Below, in pieces: positions 34,964 to 44,431 of a stretch of 64,000 nt of DNA. Origin of the DNA: Bacillota bacterium (GTDB lineage: Bacteria; Bacillota; Clostridia; Peptostreptococcales; Anaerovoracaceae). Position numbers and translations under genes: made by a program. How positions within the stretch are numbered: position 1 is the stretch's first letter; every line of letters starts with the position of its first letter. The stretch covers positions 1 to 64,000 of the forward strand of contig JAAVYD010000034.1 of NCBI GenBank assembly GCA_022790955.1, in the 5' to 3' direction. Under the pieces are notes generated by a model that worked only from the letters and a program-made list of their open reading frames with translations, searched no databases and was not told the DNA's origin.

Positions 34964-37291
34964 ATGCTCGAACAGCTATTCACAGCGATAATTCTAACTT
35001 CAGTCGTCGGCGCTGCGCTTACAATCATATTAATATTAATAAAACCTGTAACGCAAAAACGGTTTTCAAGCCGCTGGCACTATTACATGTGGCTCGCAGT
35101 CCTTATATTAATGGTCTGCCCCGTACGTTTCAGACTGCCTGCGGAAAACCCTCCGGCTCTTTCGCAAGCCGAGCAAACCCAGCCGGAAATAATTCAGACT
35201 TCATCTGAAACAGAAACGCAAAATATTCAAGCTCCTGTTTCAGAAAATATTGATATAACTCAGAACACAGCAAAACAAACTGAAACGTTTGAACATATCA
35301 GCTCTTTTGCAGGCATTCCCGAAAACATGCTCGCGCCCGCATCCCGCGTATGGATAATTGCAGCGGCGCTGCTGCTCGCTTACAAAATCATCAGCTACAT
35401 AATATTTATAATAAAAATAAAGAAAAATTCATGGGAAATACCGCGTTCTTACGAAAAAAACACAACAGATATCCATTGTCAGCCGCAATATTTCCTGCCG
35501 CCCTGCGATATATACGCTTCTATAAAAAATTTCACGAACCGCAATATAAATATAAGAATCAGCAGAAACCTGTCCTCGCCGCTGATCACAGGACTTTTCA
35601 GACCCATACTGCTGCTGCCGGACATAAAAATGACAGAAGAACAGCTTAACAATATCCTGCTCCACGAAATGACCCACTTTAAAAAACACGATATATTATA
35701 CAAATGGTTCGCCGCTTTCGTAAAAAGCGTCCACTGGTTCAACCCGACGATCTATTTTATCAACCGCCAAATAGACATGGAATGTGAAATTTCCTGCGAC
35801 CTGACGGCAACGCAGGACATGAGTCAAGAGGAAAAACTCAATTATATCAACACTATCCTCGACCTTTTATCCGAAGCAAACAAAAAAAGCGTGCCCCTTA
35901 CCACAGGCATGACGGGAAACATGAAAATTTTAAAAAGGAGGTTTACCATGATTAAAAACAAAAAAGAACCCGGCAGACTTACGCGAATAATCTCAGCCGT
36001 TTCGGCGGTATTAATAGTTTTCTGCGCGCTGTTTGCCAGCGGAGTGTCTGCTGACGAAATATTTAATAATAAATATAATATTAATGTTATAAACGACGGA
36101 CAAAAAATTGAACTGCGTCATAAACCATTCGTAGAAAATAACACGGTCTATCTGCCGCTAAGGGAAATGCTCAATCTTGAAAATGTTGATAACGATAACA
36201 TCACCTACGATAACGGCTACGTGCAATTTCTTATATATTCCGCCGATTACGACGGCACCCGCCCGGACGGCTCTGAATTCTGGATAAACCGCGTTCGGGT
36301 CGGAAGCCCTTACGCGTATATCCGCGGTCATAACTATGGAAGTACGGAAAACACCGAGCTTCTTGCAGCTCCTGTTATAAAAAACGGCACCGCTTACGCA
36401 CCTTACGACCTGTTTTATAAACTGCACGAATCATATCAGGAAATATTTTCTACCCTTCAGGTAACGGCTGAAAATATGAAATATCCTGATTCCGTGATCT
36501 CAGGCATACTTTATGAAAACAGCGACCTGAATTTTAAGATAACCCTGCCTCTTTCATGGATGGATATCGCAGAGCCGAAATTTTACGCTTTCGACCTTGG
36601 CGACAGCATACAATTCGTGCAGAGAGCCACTTATGATAAATATAAAGCAGGCACTCTGTTTTATATAGACTGCTACCTTCAGATCCTGAGCGATGAAGAG
36701 ATCGGCGCCGTCGTACCTCAACAGTTTCTGGCGTATCAGGGCGGATGTACATATATAATGACTACGCCTTCCGATGTACAATATCCTATCTGGACCGACC
36801 GCGACGAGGAGGATATCCCTATCGCCGCAGAATACGAAGCTATGGCGAGCGACCTGGATTTTATAAAAAACAGCTTCGATAATATTATTAAGATCACAAA
36901 CGACGACGGTGACTCTCAAACTCCTGCCGGATCTGAAACCGATAAATCTATGGCAAATCCTCAATACACCGCAAAGACATTCTTTTATGCCTTTGAAAAC
37001 AACGACTTTGATCTTATGAGAAGCTGCTGCACCGAAAACGGCGCGAGATTTTTTGACGAAAACAGTCATAACGTGTTTGGCATGACGGAATGCAGGCTTA
37101 AAAATCTTTATATAGATCCTCTCGAATACGCAAAATCTTCAAACGATTTTAACGTAAGAGTTACCGTCGATATGAAGCCTGCGCAAAACTCCGTTTACGC
37201 CCCTGACCAAACGGAAGCCACATTTTACGTATGCCTTTTAAGACAACCTGACGGCAGATACCTTATCAATGAACTTGCGACAGGGATTTAA
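34964..37291 (+). CDS. M56 (BlaR1-type) membrane metalloprotease sensor 2
   Basis: The 775-residue protein has N-terminal membrane helices (RWHYYMWLAVLILMVCP), a Gln/Glu-rich extracellular loop, a third segment near 128-150, then the M56 site HEMTHFKKHD (234-238) with HWFNPTIY and CEISCDLTAT, and a final membrane segment near 335. The extracellular part has a copper-amine-oxidase-N-like module (NNTVYLPLREMLNLE, about 385-490), a middle beta domain, and a C-terminal DUF4829/NTF2-like domain (TAKTFFYAFENNDFDLMRSCC). There is no penicillin-binding fold. It presumably senses another envelope signal and cleaves repressor 2. The coding density of polar Asn/Asp codons in the tail differs little from its neighbours. 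Confidence 0.88.
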   Translation: MLEQLFTAIILTSVVGAALTIILILIKPVTQKRFSSRWHYYMWLAVLILMVCPVRFRLPAENPPALSQAEQTQPEIIQTSSETETQNIQAPVSENIDITQNTAKQTETFEHISSFAGIPENMLAPASRVWIIAAALLLAYKIISYIIFIIKIKKNSWEIPRSYEKNTTDIHCQPQYFLPPCDIYASIKNFTNRNINIRISRNLSSPLITGLFRPILLLPDIKMTEEQLNNILLHEMTHFKKHDILYKWFAAFVKSVHWFNPTIYFINRQIDMECEISCDLTATQDMSQEEKLNYINTILDLLSEANKKSVPLTTGMTGNMKILKRRFTMIKNKKEPGRLTRIISAVSAVLIVFCALFASGVSADEIFNNKYNINVINDGQKIELRHKPFVENNTVYLPLREMLNLENVDNDNITYDNGYVQFLIYSADYDGTRPDGSEFWINRVRVGSPYAYIRGHNYGSTENTELLAAPVIKNGTAYAPYDLFYKLHESYQEIFSTLQVTAENMKYPDSVISGILYENSDLNFKITLPLSWMDIAEPKFYAFDLGDSIQFVQRATYDKYKAGTLFYIDCYLQILSDEEIGAVVPQQFLAYQGGCTYIMTTPSDVQYPIWTDRDEEDIPIAAEYEAMASDLDFIKNSFDNIIKITNDDGDSQTPAGSETDKSMANPQYTAKTFFYAFENNDFDLMRSCCTENGARFFDENSHNVFGMTECRLKNLYIDPLEYAKSSNDFNVRVTVDMKPAQNSVYAPDQTEATFYVCLLRQPDGRYLINELATGI

Positions 37292-37335
37292 ATTAATACA
37301 ATCAGCTCAACTCAATTAATACTTATTAAATAAAC

Positions 37336-38014
37336 TTAAAACGCCCTGCGGAAAACCCGCAGGGCGTTTGCTATACTGACATTTATTTGTATATAGCTTA
37401 ACTGATTATATACTGCATCTGATTTTTCCGTATATGGATACTTTCTGAGCCATTCCGCCTGAAAATTATATCCGTCAAGCTGAAAATCCGCAGTATATGT
37501 GTATATGCAATCAACTTCATTATAATCGCCTTCAGGAACGCCGATATTTATATTGTAATCCTTCGATAAAACAGCTTTTAATTCTTCATACGTCATCTCT
37601 CCGTTAAAATCATAACCGATATCCGCATTTTCACCTATTTCGATCTGAACAACTTTAGTACCTACAACTCCTATTGTAAAACCAGCGCTCAATTTCCTGT
37701 AATAATATGTATATCCGTTTTCCACATCAAAACACTTCATAATCATTACCCAATCCAGCAGTAACAGCATTAATATCATTGTCAAGATAATCTAAATATT
37801 TAATTTTTTACCATTTAAATTCTCTTTTTTATTATCATGCGATTTTTCTTGTTTTAATGCATCTTCATTACTTTTACCATTATTGTCTTTATTTAAAACC
37901 TTTCTTCCCTGCTGACCTCAGCAGAACCATTTACTGCACCATTGTTATCATGCGAACAGGCGCAAAATGACAGACATGATATGATTATCAATAACGCTAT
38001 TTTTTCAATCTATT
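37336..38014 (-). pseudogene. Frameshifted lipoprotein gene remnant
   Basis: AAGGAGG at 38022-38016 leads into a broken start: a TTG followed by six A gives an immediate stop, while one more A would give TTG AAA AAA ATA GCG. In that restored frame a lipoprotein signal is readable (KIALLIIISCLSFCACSHD). The reading then jumps frame near 37920 (KDNNGKSNEDALKQEKSHD), again near 37800 (KYLDYLDNDINAVTAGLGND), and once more near 37747 (DVENGYTYYYRKLSAGFTIG). The last 150 codons are open, but their end runs through the terminator hairpin, so the original stop is lost too. Secreted beta-rich protein of unknown function, no longer intact. Confidence 0.7.
37339..37369. terminator. Strong bidirectional terminator
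   Basis: AAACGCCCTGCGG (37339-37351) pairs perfectly with CCGCAGGGCGTTT (37357-37369) across a five-base loop. It lies 47 bases after the stop of M56 sensor 2. It also lies at the end of the decayed lipoprotein gene on the other strand, where it is followed by TTAAGTTTATTT. Confidence 0.85.
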
Positions 38015-38057
38015 TCCTCCTTATCTTTCAAACACACTTAACAGTATTTTGTAAATC

Positions 38058-39395
38058 CTATGAACGACATTTCCTGTAATATAAAAACCCAACAACGTCC
38101 GCAAGTATCCAGCCCACCGGTATTGACCACCAGATCGCCGTCACTCCGAGCGGCGTATTAGGCGCAAACAGATACGAGAGCAAAACCCGCGTTCCGAGAG
38201 AGAGCACCGTTAATATAAGCGACATTCCCGCCTGCTGCACGCCTCTGTAATATCCGTACAGCAAAAACAGACAGCCTATCCCGAAATAAAACGAACCTTC
38301 TATCCTGAGATATCTCACGCCTTCAAATATTATCTCCGTTTCTTCCGCTTCTACGAACATTCCCATAAAATCTTCCGAAAATATCCATATAATAACAGAT
38401 ATTATCAGACAAAATATTACGGATACGCAGACAGCTATCTTAGTTCCCCTGTATATCCGCTCGCTTTTTTCCGCTCCGAAATTCTGCGAAACGAAAAGTG
38501 AATACGCGTTTCCGAATTCCTGCGCAGGCATATACGCAAGCGTGTCTATTTTAACCGCCGCCGCAAACGCCGCCATGACAACCGCTCCGAAGCTGTTCAC
38601 AAGACCCTGTATCATCAAAATACCGAGATTCATAACAGACTGCTGCATTCCGGTAAGCACATCGTTTTTAATAATAACTCTCAGTCTTCCCTTCTGCATC
38701 CTGCCGCGCCTTTTCATAAGTTCCGGATATTTCCATACGATGTAAATAGTAATGCCGACGCCTGCAAGCCCTTGAGAGATTACCGTCGCCGCTGCCACTC
38801 CGGAAATCCCCAAGTCCAGCGAAATAACGAAATATAAATCCAGCGCTATATTCATTACGGAAGATACAACAAGAAAATACAGCGGCACGACGGAATTTCC
38901 CACGGAACGCAGCAGATAAGCGAAAAAATTATACAGAAAAGTAAACCCTATACCTATAAAAACGATCTTTACATAAACCCGCATCAGGCCGTATATATCT
39001 TCCGGAACAAAAAGCAGGCGCAAAATAACGTCTGTTCCTGGAAACACGATCAGATATATAACGATAGTAACAAATCCGATAAAATAAAAGGACAACCTTA
39101 CGTCCTGCTGCATCTCCTCCTGCCTGCCCGCTCCGTACCACTTGGAAAACAGCGCGCCGCTCCCCATGCACAGCCCTATGATAAGCGACGTTATAAATGT
39201 CATAAGTGTGTAAGCAGAGCCTACCGCCGCCAGAGCGTCAGCGCCCACAAATCGCCCTACTATAAGGGTGTCCGCGATATTATAGATCTGCTGCAGAAAA
39301 TTTCCCGCCATCATCGGCAGCGCAAACAAAAGCAGATTTTTTAATATAGATCCTTCCGTCAGATTTCTGTTTTTATTAATTCCATTAATTGCCAT
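38058..39395 (-). CDS. MATE-family efflux transporter
   Basis: The 445-residue protein has 12 membrane segments in two similar halves. The first half starts EGSILKNLLLFALPMMAGNFLQQIYNIADTLIVGRFVG, the standard MATE N-terminus with the conserved aspartate. It uses a sodium or proton gradient to export cationic compounds or drugs. No ligand-specific context is visible; it sits between a decayed lipoprotein gene and BlaI/M56 pair 3, which is divergently transcribed. Confidence 0.93.
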   Translation of the reverse strand: MAINGINKNRNLTEGSILKNLLLFALPMMAGNFLQQIYNIADTLIVGRFVGADALAAVGSAYTLMTFITSLIIGLCMGSGALFSKWYGAGRQEEMQQDVRLSFYFIGFVTIVIYLIVFPGTDVILRLLFVPEDIYGLMRVYVKIVFIGIGFTFLYNFFAYLLRSVGNSVVPLYFLVVSSVMNIALDLYFVISLDLGISGVAAATVISQGLAGVGITIYIVWKYPELMKRRGRMQKGRLRVIIKNDVLTGMQQSVMNLGILMIQGLVNSFGAVVMAAFAAAVKIDTLAYMPAQEFGNAYSLFVSQNFGAEKSERIYRGTKIAVCVSVIFCLIISVIIWIFSEDFMGMFVEAEETEIIFEGVRYLRIEGSFYFGIGCLFLLYGYYRGVQQAGMSLILTVLSLGTRVLLSYLFAPNTPLGVTAIWWSIPVGWILADVVGFLYYRKCRS

Positions 39396-39546
39396 ATGTC
39401 AATATCCGTTTCTTACTCTGAATTATATTCAAAAATTACAGATATATATAATACTGCATACCTTCCGTTTTTGCAATCGGCTTCCACCGCTTCATCGCAA
39501 GATATTGAATTTCTCAATCAAAATTCATAAATAAGGAAAATAAATA

Positions 39547-39601
39547 TTGACTTTTTTGATTTATAGATATAAACTGAAAATAAGTTTATAATTATAAACT
39601 T
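39547..39601 (+). promoter_or_regulatory. Promoter and operator of BlaI/M56 pair 3
   Basis: TTGACT (39547-39552) and TAAACT (39570-39575) are 17 bases apart. The perfect 20-base palindrome AAGTTTATAATTATAAACTT (39582-39601) follows at the expected start site. The half-site ATAAACT also occurs over the -10 (39569-39575), giving three spaced half-sites: ATAAACT, AGTTTAT, ATAAACT. Confidence 0.75.
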
Positions 39602-39659
39602 CATATGCTATTATGCAATTTTGAAGTCGATTTTAAAATTTAAAAAGGAGAATAATAAG

Positions 39660-40025
39660 TTGGATTTAAAATTATGCGACAGCGATTACCGCTTTATGAC
39701 GATAGTATGGGAAAATGCGCCGGTACGTTCAGGCGAGCTTGTAAAAATCTGTAATAATGAATTAGGCTGGAAAAAATCCACGACTTACACCATGATACGA
39801 AAGATGTGTCAAAAGGGATTTATTGAAAATAAGGATTCCGTGGTATCCGTGCTGATTCAAAAAGAAATCTGCCAAAAAGCGGAATCCGACTACTTTATAG
39901 AGCGAACTTTTTCCGGTTCACTTACGGGTTTTATAGCTTCATTTCTCGGCGGCAAAAATCTGACGGAGGATGAAGCCGACGAACTAAAGCAGCTTATCGA
40001 CAGCTATAAGAAAGAACAGTCATGA
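39660..40025 (+). CDS. BlaI/MecI/CopY-family repressor 3
   Basis: The 121-residue protein has a BlaI-type winged helix (DSDYRFMTIVWENAPVRSGELVKI ... STTYTMIRKMCQKGFIEN) and a helical tail. The start is a TTG at 39660, 9 bases after AAGGAG; the frame extends 13 codons further, but that stretch overlaps the leader. It overlaps the sensor gene by four bases (ATGA). It is the most divergent of the three repressors, with a short beta wing. Confidence 0.85.
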   Translation: MDLKLCDSDYRFMTIVWENAPVRSGELVKICNNELGWKKSTTYTMIRKMCQKGFIENKDSVVSVLIQKEICQKAESDYFIERTFSGSLTGFIASFLGGKNLTEDEADELKQLIDSYKKEQS

Positions 40026-42127
40026 GTATATTAATAAACTCTTTAATCCTGCCCGTTTTCGACCGGATTTTATTTATCAGTATGATAACGATTCCTTTAA
40101 TTATCGTTATCATAATATTGCGATTCTGTTTAAGAAAACATCCGAGAAAATGGTCGTACAGGCTGTGGTTTTTATTATGGATATCGATCCTGATCTCGTT
40201 TACATCTGCCGTACCCGACAGTTTGGCATTTATAGCGGATTCTGCATTAACACAGGAGGCGTACATTAATACAGAATCCATTAATAAAAATACCGGCGGG
40301 AATATTGATGATCTGCCCCCAGCAAAAGATCCTTCTGCAGTCGAAGAACAAGATACGCGTCCGCCGTATTATAAATCTAATATAGAAGAATCTGAAACAG
40401 TTTCATCTAAAAAAGATATCATGACCGCCTCTGAGAAATTTCAAACCGTAAGATATGAAGTCCGCCATTATTTATATGACATAAAGCAACAACTCGGCGG
40501 AGCATATTACGCGGCGGCGATATTCTGGACAGCGGTAACTTTATTAATATTCTCTCTGCTGATACGTTCATACCTTAAAATTTACGTACGAATAAGAACC
40601 GCCGTGAAAATCTACGATAATGTATTTGAATCGGAAAACGTATCATCGCCTTTTGTCTGGGGTATTTTCAGGCAGAAAATACTCCTTCCCAATGGGCTTA
40701 CTCAAAACGATATTAAGTACGTGACGCTCCATGAAAAAGCTCATGTCGATCATTTTGACAACGCGGTTTTGCTGTTATCATGGATAGTTTCAGCGATATT
40801 CTGGTTTAATCCTCTGATATGGCTGTGCGTTTCGCTGTTTCGCAGCGATATGGAAATACGGTGCGACGAATACGCGGCTGCCGGACTGAACAGAAATGGC
40901 AAACTGGAATATCTGTCCGTATTGATACGATTTGCTGAAGGAAAAACTATCAGAAAACCTCTGGCTTCTATGTCGGGAAAATCATTTTTTAAGGAAAGGA
41001 TAAACAGTGTGATGAAAGAACCGAATAAAAATAAGATCGCAATAATCGTAACGGTCATTATATGCTTGTTCACGAGTGTGATCTGTATAAGTTTTGCAGC
41101 GGATTATAATAATGAAAAAGTTTCAGACAGCGCCGCCGAGGATATTAATATTAATAATAATGTCGATGCTGTCGATCCTGAATTTCAATTTCAGCTCGAT
41201 ATGATCACCAGACAGCTGAGCAACGAAGGACATAATGTAGACGCGGTCATATTAAACGATTCCGGCGAGATTCTCGCGCAGGAAGGAGATATTACAAAAA
41301 AAATCATGCCGCATTCAGCGATGCGTCCCGCCGCTGCAGCCTGCGTGCTCGCCGACCCGAAAACGGATCTGAACGCCAGCGTGCCCGCAAGCAGATTCAT
41401 CTATTCGGATTACGAACATCAAATCGCAAACTGGCTGTTTCATTATTACACAACGGATACGATACCGCTGAAAACCGCCCTGCGGGAAATATGCAGACCT
41501 GGTCTTGCATACGCGTTTTTAAATACCGATGATGAATATATTTCGGCTGTTTTAAAAAATACCGGACTTTCAACGGATTTTTTAAACGGCGATTCCGAGG
41601 AAATCATTAAAGATAAAAAAGTTGAACTTGCTGTCGGATACGTAGAAATGGATATTTTGCAGCTCGCTAATTTATACCGCAGCATTTTCGGCAGTGATTC
41701 CGCGCTGAGCGAAGATAAAAGGCAAATGCTTAAAGATATTTTTTCCGACAGCCTAAACTGGTATTACGATGAATATATATCAGACTTCTGTACGCCTGAA
41801 TTCGCAGAAAAATTCTGTTACGAAAAAGGCTCATTCAGCGGCGGCGTGCCGATAGCAGGATCTCTGGGTATTTATGATTCAATGTATGTTGATGATAAGC
41901 CCATTGAATTTTGTTCTGTATTCGCAGCGCAGACGCAGCTTATGGATGAACAGGTTTATATAGTAATTACAGAATCTTCACGTATTGATCTTGATATACA
42001 GCCTTGCGGAAATCTTATAGGCGCTTTAATAAACAAACTGGTAAACGGTAAGCTGCCGGTAATGCTGATGTATCTGCCATCTTCTGAAAAAACCGACCTG
42101 CATACCTCCACGCTCGCAGCCGTGTAA
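40022..42127 (+). CDS. M56 (BlaR1-type) sensor 3 with a degenerate transpeptidase-like tail
   Basis: The 701-residue protein has N-terminal helices, a long extracellular loop, a segment near 162-182, the M56 site HEKAHVDHFD (237-241) with FWFNPLIW and MEIRCDEYAA, and a last membrane segment near 338-360. The extracellular tail looks like a worn penicillin-binding transpeptidase fold: AVILNDSGEILAQEG, then PHSAMRPAAAACVL at the SxxK position (Ser431, Arg434), VELAVGYVEMDILQLANLYRSIF like the LQLA helix, and AGSLG (614-616) where KTG would be. The fold call is inference. If right, it has lost catalytic lysines and may sense ligands without acylation. Confidence 0.82.
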   Translation: MSILINSLILPVFDRILFISMITIPLIIVIIILRFCLRKHPRKWSYRLWFLLWISILISFTSAVPDSLAFIADSALTQEAYINTESINKNTGGNIDDLPPAKDPSAVEEQDTRPPYYKSNIEESETVSSKKDIMTASEKFQTVRYEVRHYLYDIKQQLGGAYYAAAIFWTAVTLLIFSLLIRSYLKIYVRIRTAVKIYDNVFESENVSSPFVWGIFRQKILLPNGLTQNDIKYVTLHEKAHVDHFDNAVLLLSWIVSAIFWFNPLIWLCVSLFRSDMEIRCDEYAAAGLNRNGKLEYLSVLIRFAEGKTIRKPLASMSGKSFFKERINSVMKEPNKNKIAIIVTVIICLFTSVICISFAADYNNEKVSDSAAEDININNNVDAVDPEFQFQLDMITRQLSNEGHNVDAVILNDSGEILAQEGDITKKIMPHSAMRPAAAACVLADPKTDLNASVPASRFIYSDYEHQIANWLFHYYTTDTIPLKTALREICRPGLAYAFLNTDDEYISAVLKNTGLSTDFLNGDSEEIIKDKKVELAVGYVEMDILQLANLYRSIFGSDSALSEDKRQMLKDIFSDSLNWYYDEYISDFCTPEFAEKFCYEKGSFSGGVPIAGSLGIYDSMYVDDKPIEFCSVFAAQTQLMDEQVYIVITESSRIDLDIQPCGNLIGALINKLVNGKLPVMLMYLPSSEKTDLHTSTLAAV

Positions 42128-42141
42128 ATTGCTATCTCTAT

Positions 42142-42231
42142 AAGAAAGTCGCCTGCGGCGATTATACATTAAAATTGTAGACTTTCTTGTTATTCCGTCA
42201 TTATCGTTTTATAAATTTAAAACGATATTTC
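42142..42231. repeat. Dispersed palindromic repeat, family C copy 2
   Basis: About 90 bases matching 13549-13640, differing by a few substitutions and small indels. The same outer AAGAAAGTC/GACTTTCTT and inner ATCGTTTT/AAAACGAT hairpins are present. It sits between the end of M56 sensor 3 and the pnp terminator, again directly beside a T-rich terminator arm. Confidence 0.75.
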
Positions 42232-42240
42232 CTACATAAT

Positions 42241-42273
42241 AAAAAAACTCCGCCGAAAGTCCTCGACGGAGTT
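42241..42273 (-). terminator. Intrinsic terminator of pnp
   Basis: On the minus strand AACTCCG (42273-42267) pairs with CGGAGTT (42252-42246), extended inward by TCG/CGG-type pairs, followed by TTTTTATTATG. It begins 14 bases after the pnp stop. The other strand also ends in TTTT, so it could serve the convergent M56 gene. Confidence 0.85.
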
Positions 42274-42287
42274 TTAACTTTATATTT

Positions 42288-44369
42288 TTATAAATTCGTT
42301 CTCTTAAGATTTATTCTTCCCTGATGGTCTATCTCGTAAACTATTACTTCTACCACATCGCCGACGTTCATAACGTCCTCTACCTTTTCTACGCGGTGTT
42401 TCGCCATCTTGGAGATGTGCAGCAAACCTTCCTTGCCCGGCAGCACTTCTATAAACGCTCCGAAAGCCATAACGCGCTTTACTTCGCCTTTATATTTCTT
42501 GCCGACTTCTACTTCGGCAGTCAAAAGCTCGATCTCCTTCTGGGCGCGCTTAGCCGAATCCATATCGGGCGACGCGATGTATATCTGACCTTCTTCGTCT
42601 ATATCTATCTTTACGCCCGTATCGCTTATGATTTTATTTATAGTCTTTCCGCCCGGTCCGATTACAGTTCTGATCTTTTCTTTATCTATCTGCATAGTTA
42701 TTATGCGAGGCGCATAAGGCGAAAGCTCTGCTCTTGGTTCTGCAATCTCGTCTAACATCTGCTGTAAAATATGCTCCCTGCCCTCGTGAGCCTGCTTAAG
42801 AGCAGCCGTCAGAATCTCTTTTGAAAGACCGTGAATTTTTATATCCATCTGAATTGCAGTAACTCCCTTACGCGTACCTGCAACCTTAAAGTCCATATCG
42901 CCGAGGAAATCTTCCATGCCCTGGATATCGCTCAGAATAGCTATTTTATCTCCTTCTTTAATAAGCCCCATTGCGATACCCGCAACAGGCGCTTTAATAG
43001 GAACGCCTGCGTCCATAAGAGCCAGCGTGCTTCCGCATACGGACGCCTGAGACGTACTGCCGTTTGAAGAAAGTACCTCTGATACAAGACGGAAAGCGTA
43101 CGGAAACTCGTCCACAGACGGAATAACAGGGATCAGCGCTCTTTCTGCAAGAGCTCCGTGGCCGATCTCCCTCCTGCCCGGACTCCTTGACGCTCTCGCT
43201 TCTCCTACGCTGTAAGGCGGGAAGTTATAATGATGAATATATCTCTTTTCCGTTTCCTCGGAAATGCCGTCTATGCGCTGACCTTCTCCCACAGCTCCGA
43301 GAGTAGCCACCGTGAGCACCTGAGTCTGACCTCTCGTGAACAGACCGGAACCGTGAGTTCTCGGCAGGAATCCCGTTTCGCACCATATAGGTCTGATCTC
43401 CGTAGTTTTTCTGCCATCTGGGCGTACGCCTTCGTTTAATATAAGATCTCTCATCTGAGTCTTGCGTATTTTATACAAAATATCGTCTATATCCTTGCCG
43501 TTTTCCGGATACATCTCAAGGAATTTTTCTTTAACGCTCGCCTCAAGATTATCCATGGTTTCCTGACGCTCAGTCTTATCGTGAATTTGGATAGCGGCTC
43601 TCATATCTGCTGTTTCAAACTCCGCGATCTCTCTTTCGAGTTCCTCCGGAATCTCGTGTTCAGGCATAGGCTTCTTTTCCTTGCCCGTTTCCGCAACTAT
43701 CTGATTAATAAAATCAACTAATTTCTTAATCTCCTCATGAGCGAACATAATACCTTCGAGGATAACTTCCTCAGGCACTTCGTCGGCTCCGGCTTCTACC
43801 ATCATAATGGCGTCGTCTGTACCGGACACGGTAAGATTAATATCGCTCATTTCTCTCTGAGCCTCGGACGGATTCACGACAAATTCACCATCTACCCTGC
43901 CGATACGCACTGAACCCGTAGGACCGTCCCAAGGTATATCGGAAATGGCGAGCGCAACGGATGAACCTATCATCGCCGCTATATCAGAAGGGCAGTCGTG
44001 ATCCACGCACATTACGGTAGCTACTACCACCACGTCGTTATAATATCCCTTTGGAAACAGCGGTCTTATAGGCCTGTCCATAAGCCTTGACGAAAGTATC
44101 GCCCTCTCTGAAGGACGTCCTTCGCGCTTAATAAAACCGCCCGGAATCTTGCCCGCAGCGTACATTCTTTCCTCGTAATCGCAGCTCAGAGGGAAGAAAT
44201 CTATATCTTCTCTCGGTTCCGCGGAAGCAGTAGCGGTAACGTTTACCACGGTATCTCCGAGCCTTATGGTGGCAGCGCCGTTTGCCATTCCGGCTACTTT
44301 TCCGATCTCTACCTGAAGCAGTCTGCCTCCCAGAGCCGTTTTAAAAACTTTATAATCTTCAAATCTCAT
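42288..44369 (-). CDS. pnp: Polyribonucleotide nucleotidyltransferase
   Basis: The 693-residue exoribonuclease has two RNase PH-like domains (first half starting [27 protein letters not shown]; second with the catalytic region [18 protein letters not shown]), a helical linker, a KH domain ([22 protein letters not shown]) and a C-terminal S1 domain ([22 protein letters not shown]). It degrades RNA from the 3' end using phosphate and is part of the degradosome. It follows rpsO, the widely conserved order, with a strong hairpin in the gap. Confidence 0.98.
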   Translation of the reverse strand: MRFEDYKVFKTALGGRLLQVEIGKVAGMANGAATIRLGDTVVNVTATASAEPREDIDFFPLSCDYEERMYAAGKIPGGFIKREGRPSERAILSSRLMDRPIRPLFPKGYYNDVVVVATVMCVDHDCPSDIAAMIGSSVALAISDIPWDGPTGSVRIGRVDGEFVVNPSEAQREMSDINLTVSGTDDAIMMVEAGADEVPEEVILEGIMFAHEEIKKLVDFINQIVAETGKEKKPMPEHEIPEELEREIAEFETADMRAAIQIHDKTERQETMDNLEASVKEKFLEMYPENGKDIDDILYKIRKTQMRDLILNEGVRPDGRKTTEIRPIWCETGFLPRTHGSGLFTRGQTQVLTVATLGAVGEGQRIDGISEETEKRYIHHYNFPPYSVGEARASRSPGRREIGHGALAERALIPVIPSVDEFPYAFRLVSEVLSSNGSTSQASVCGSTLALMDAGVPIKAPVAGIAMGLIKEGDKIAILSDIQGMEDFLGDMDFKVAGTRKGVTAIQMDIKIHGLSKEILTAALKQAHEGREHILQQMLDEIAEPRAELSPYAPRIITMQIDKEKIRTVIGPGGKTINKIISDTGVKIDIDEEGQIYIASPDMDSAKRAQKEIELLTAEVEVGKKYKGEVKRVMAFGAFIEVLPGKEGLLHISKMAKHRVEKVEDVMNVGDVVEVIVYEIDHQGRINLKRTNL

Positions 44370-44389
44370 AATATATCCTCCGCATATAC

Positions 44390-44424
44390 GTAAAGCGGGG
44401 CACAGTCAAGTAGCCCCGCTTTAC
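44390..44424 (-). promoter_or_regulatory. rpsO-pnp intergenic stem-loop
   Basis: A perfect 12-base-pair stem, GTAAAGCGGGGC with its complement (44390-44401 with 44413-44424) and an 11-base loop, fills the gap between rpsO and pnp. There is no U-run after it, so it is not a standard terminator. It recalls the RNase III-processed hairpin that controls pnp in E. coli; its action here is inferred. Confidence 0.7.
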
Positions 44425-44431
44425 AGATGAA

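Noticed and set aside
37336-37785. The 149-codon ORF as an intact gene.
   Set aside because: Its start has no ribosome-binding site, its end reads through a terminator, and the signal peptide and upstream parts are in other frames.
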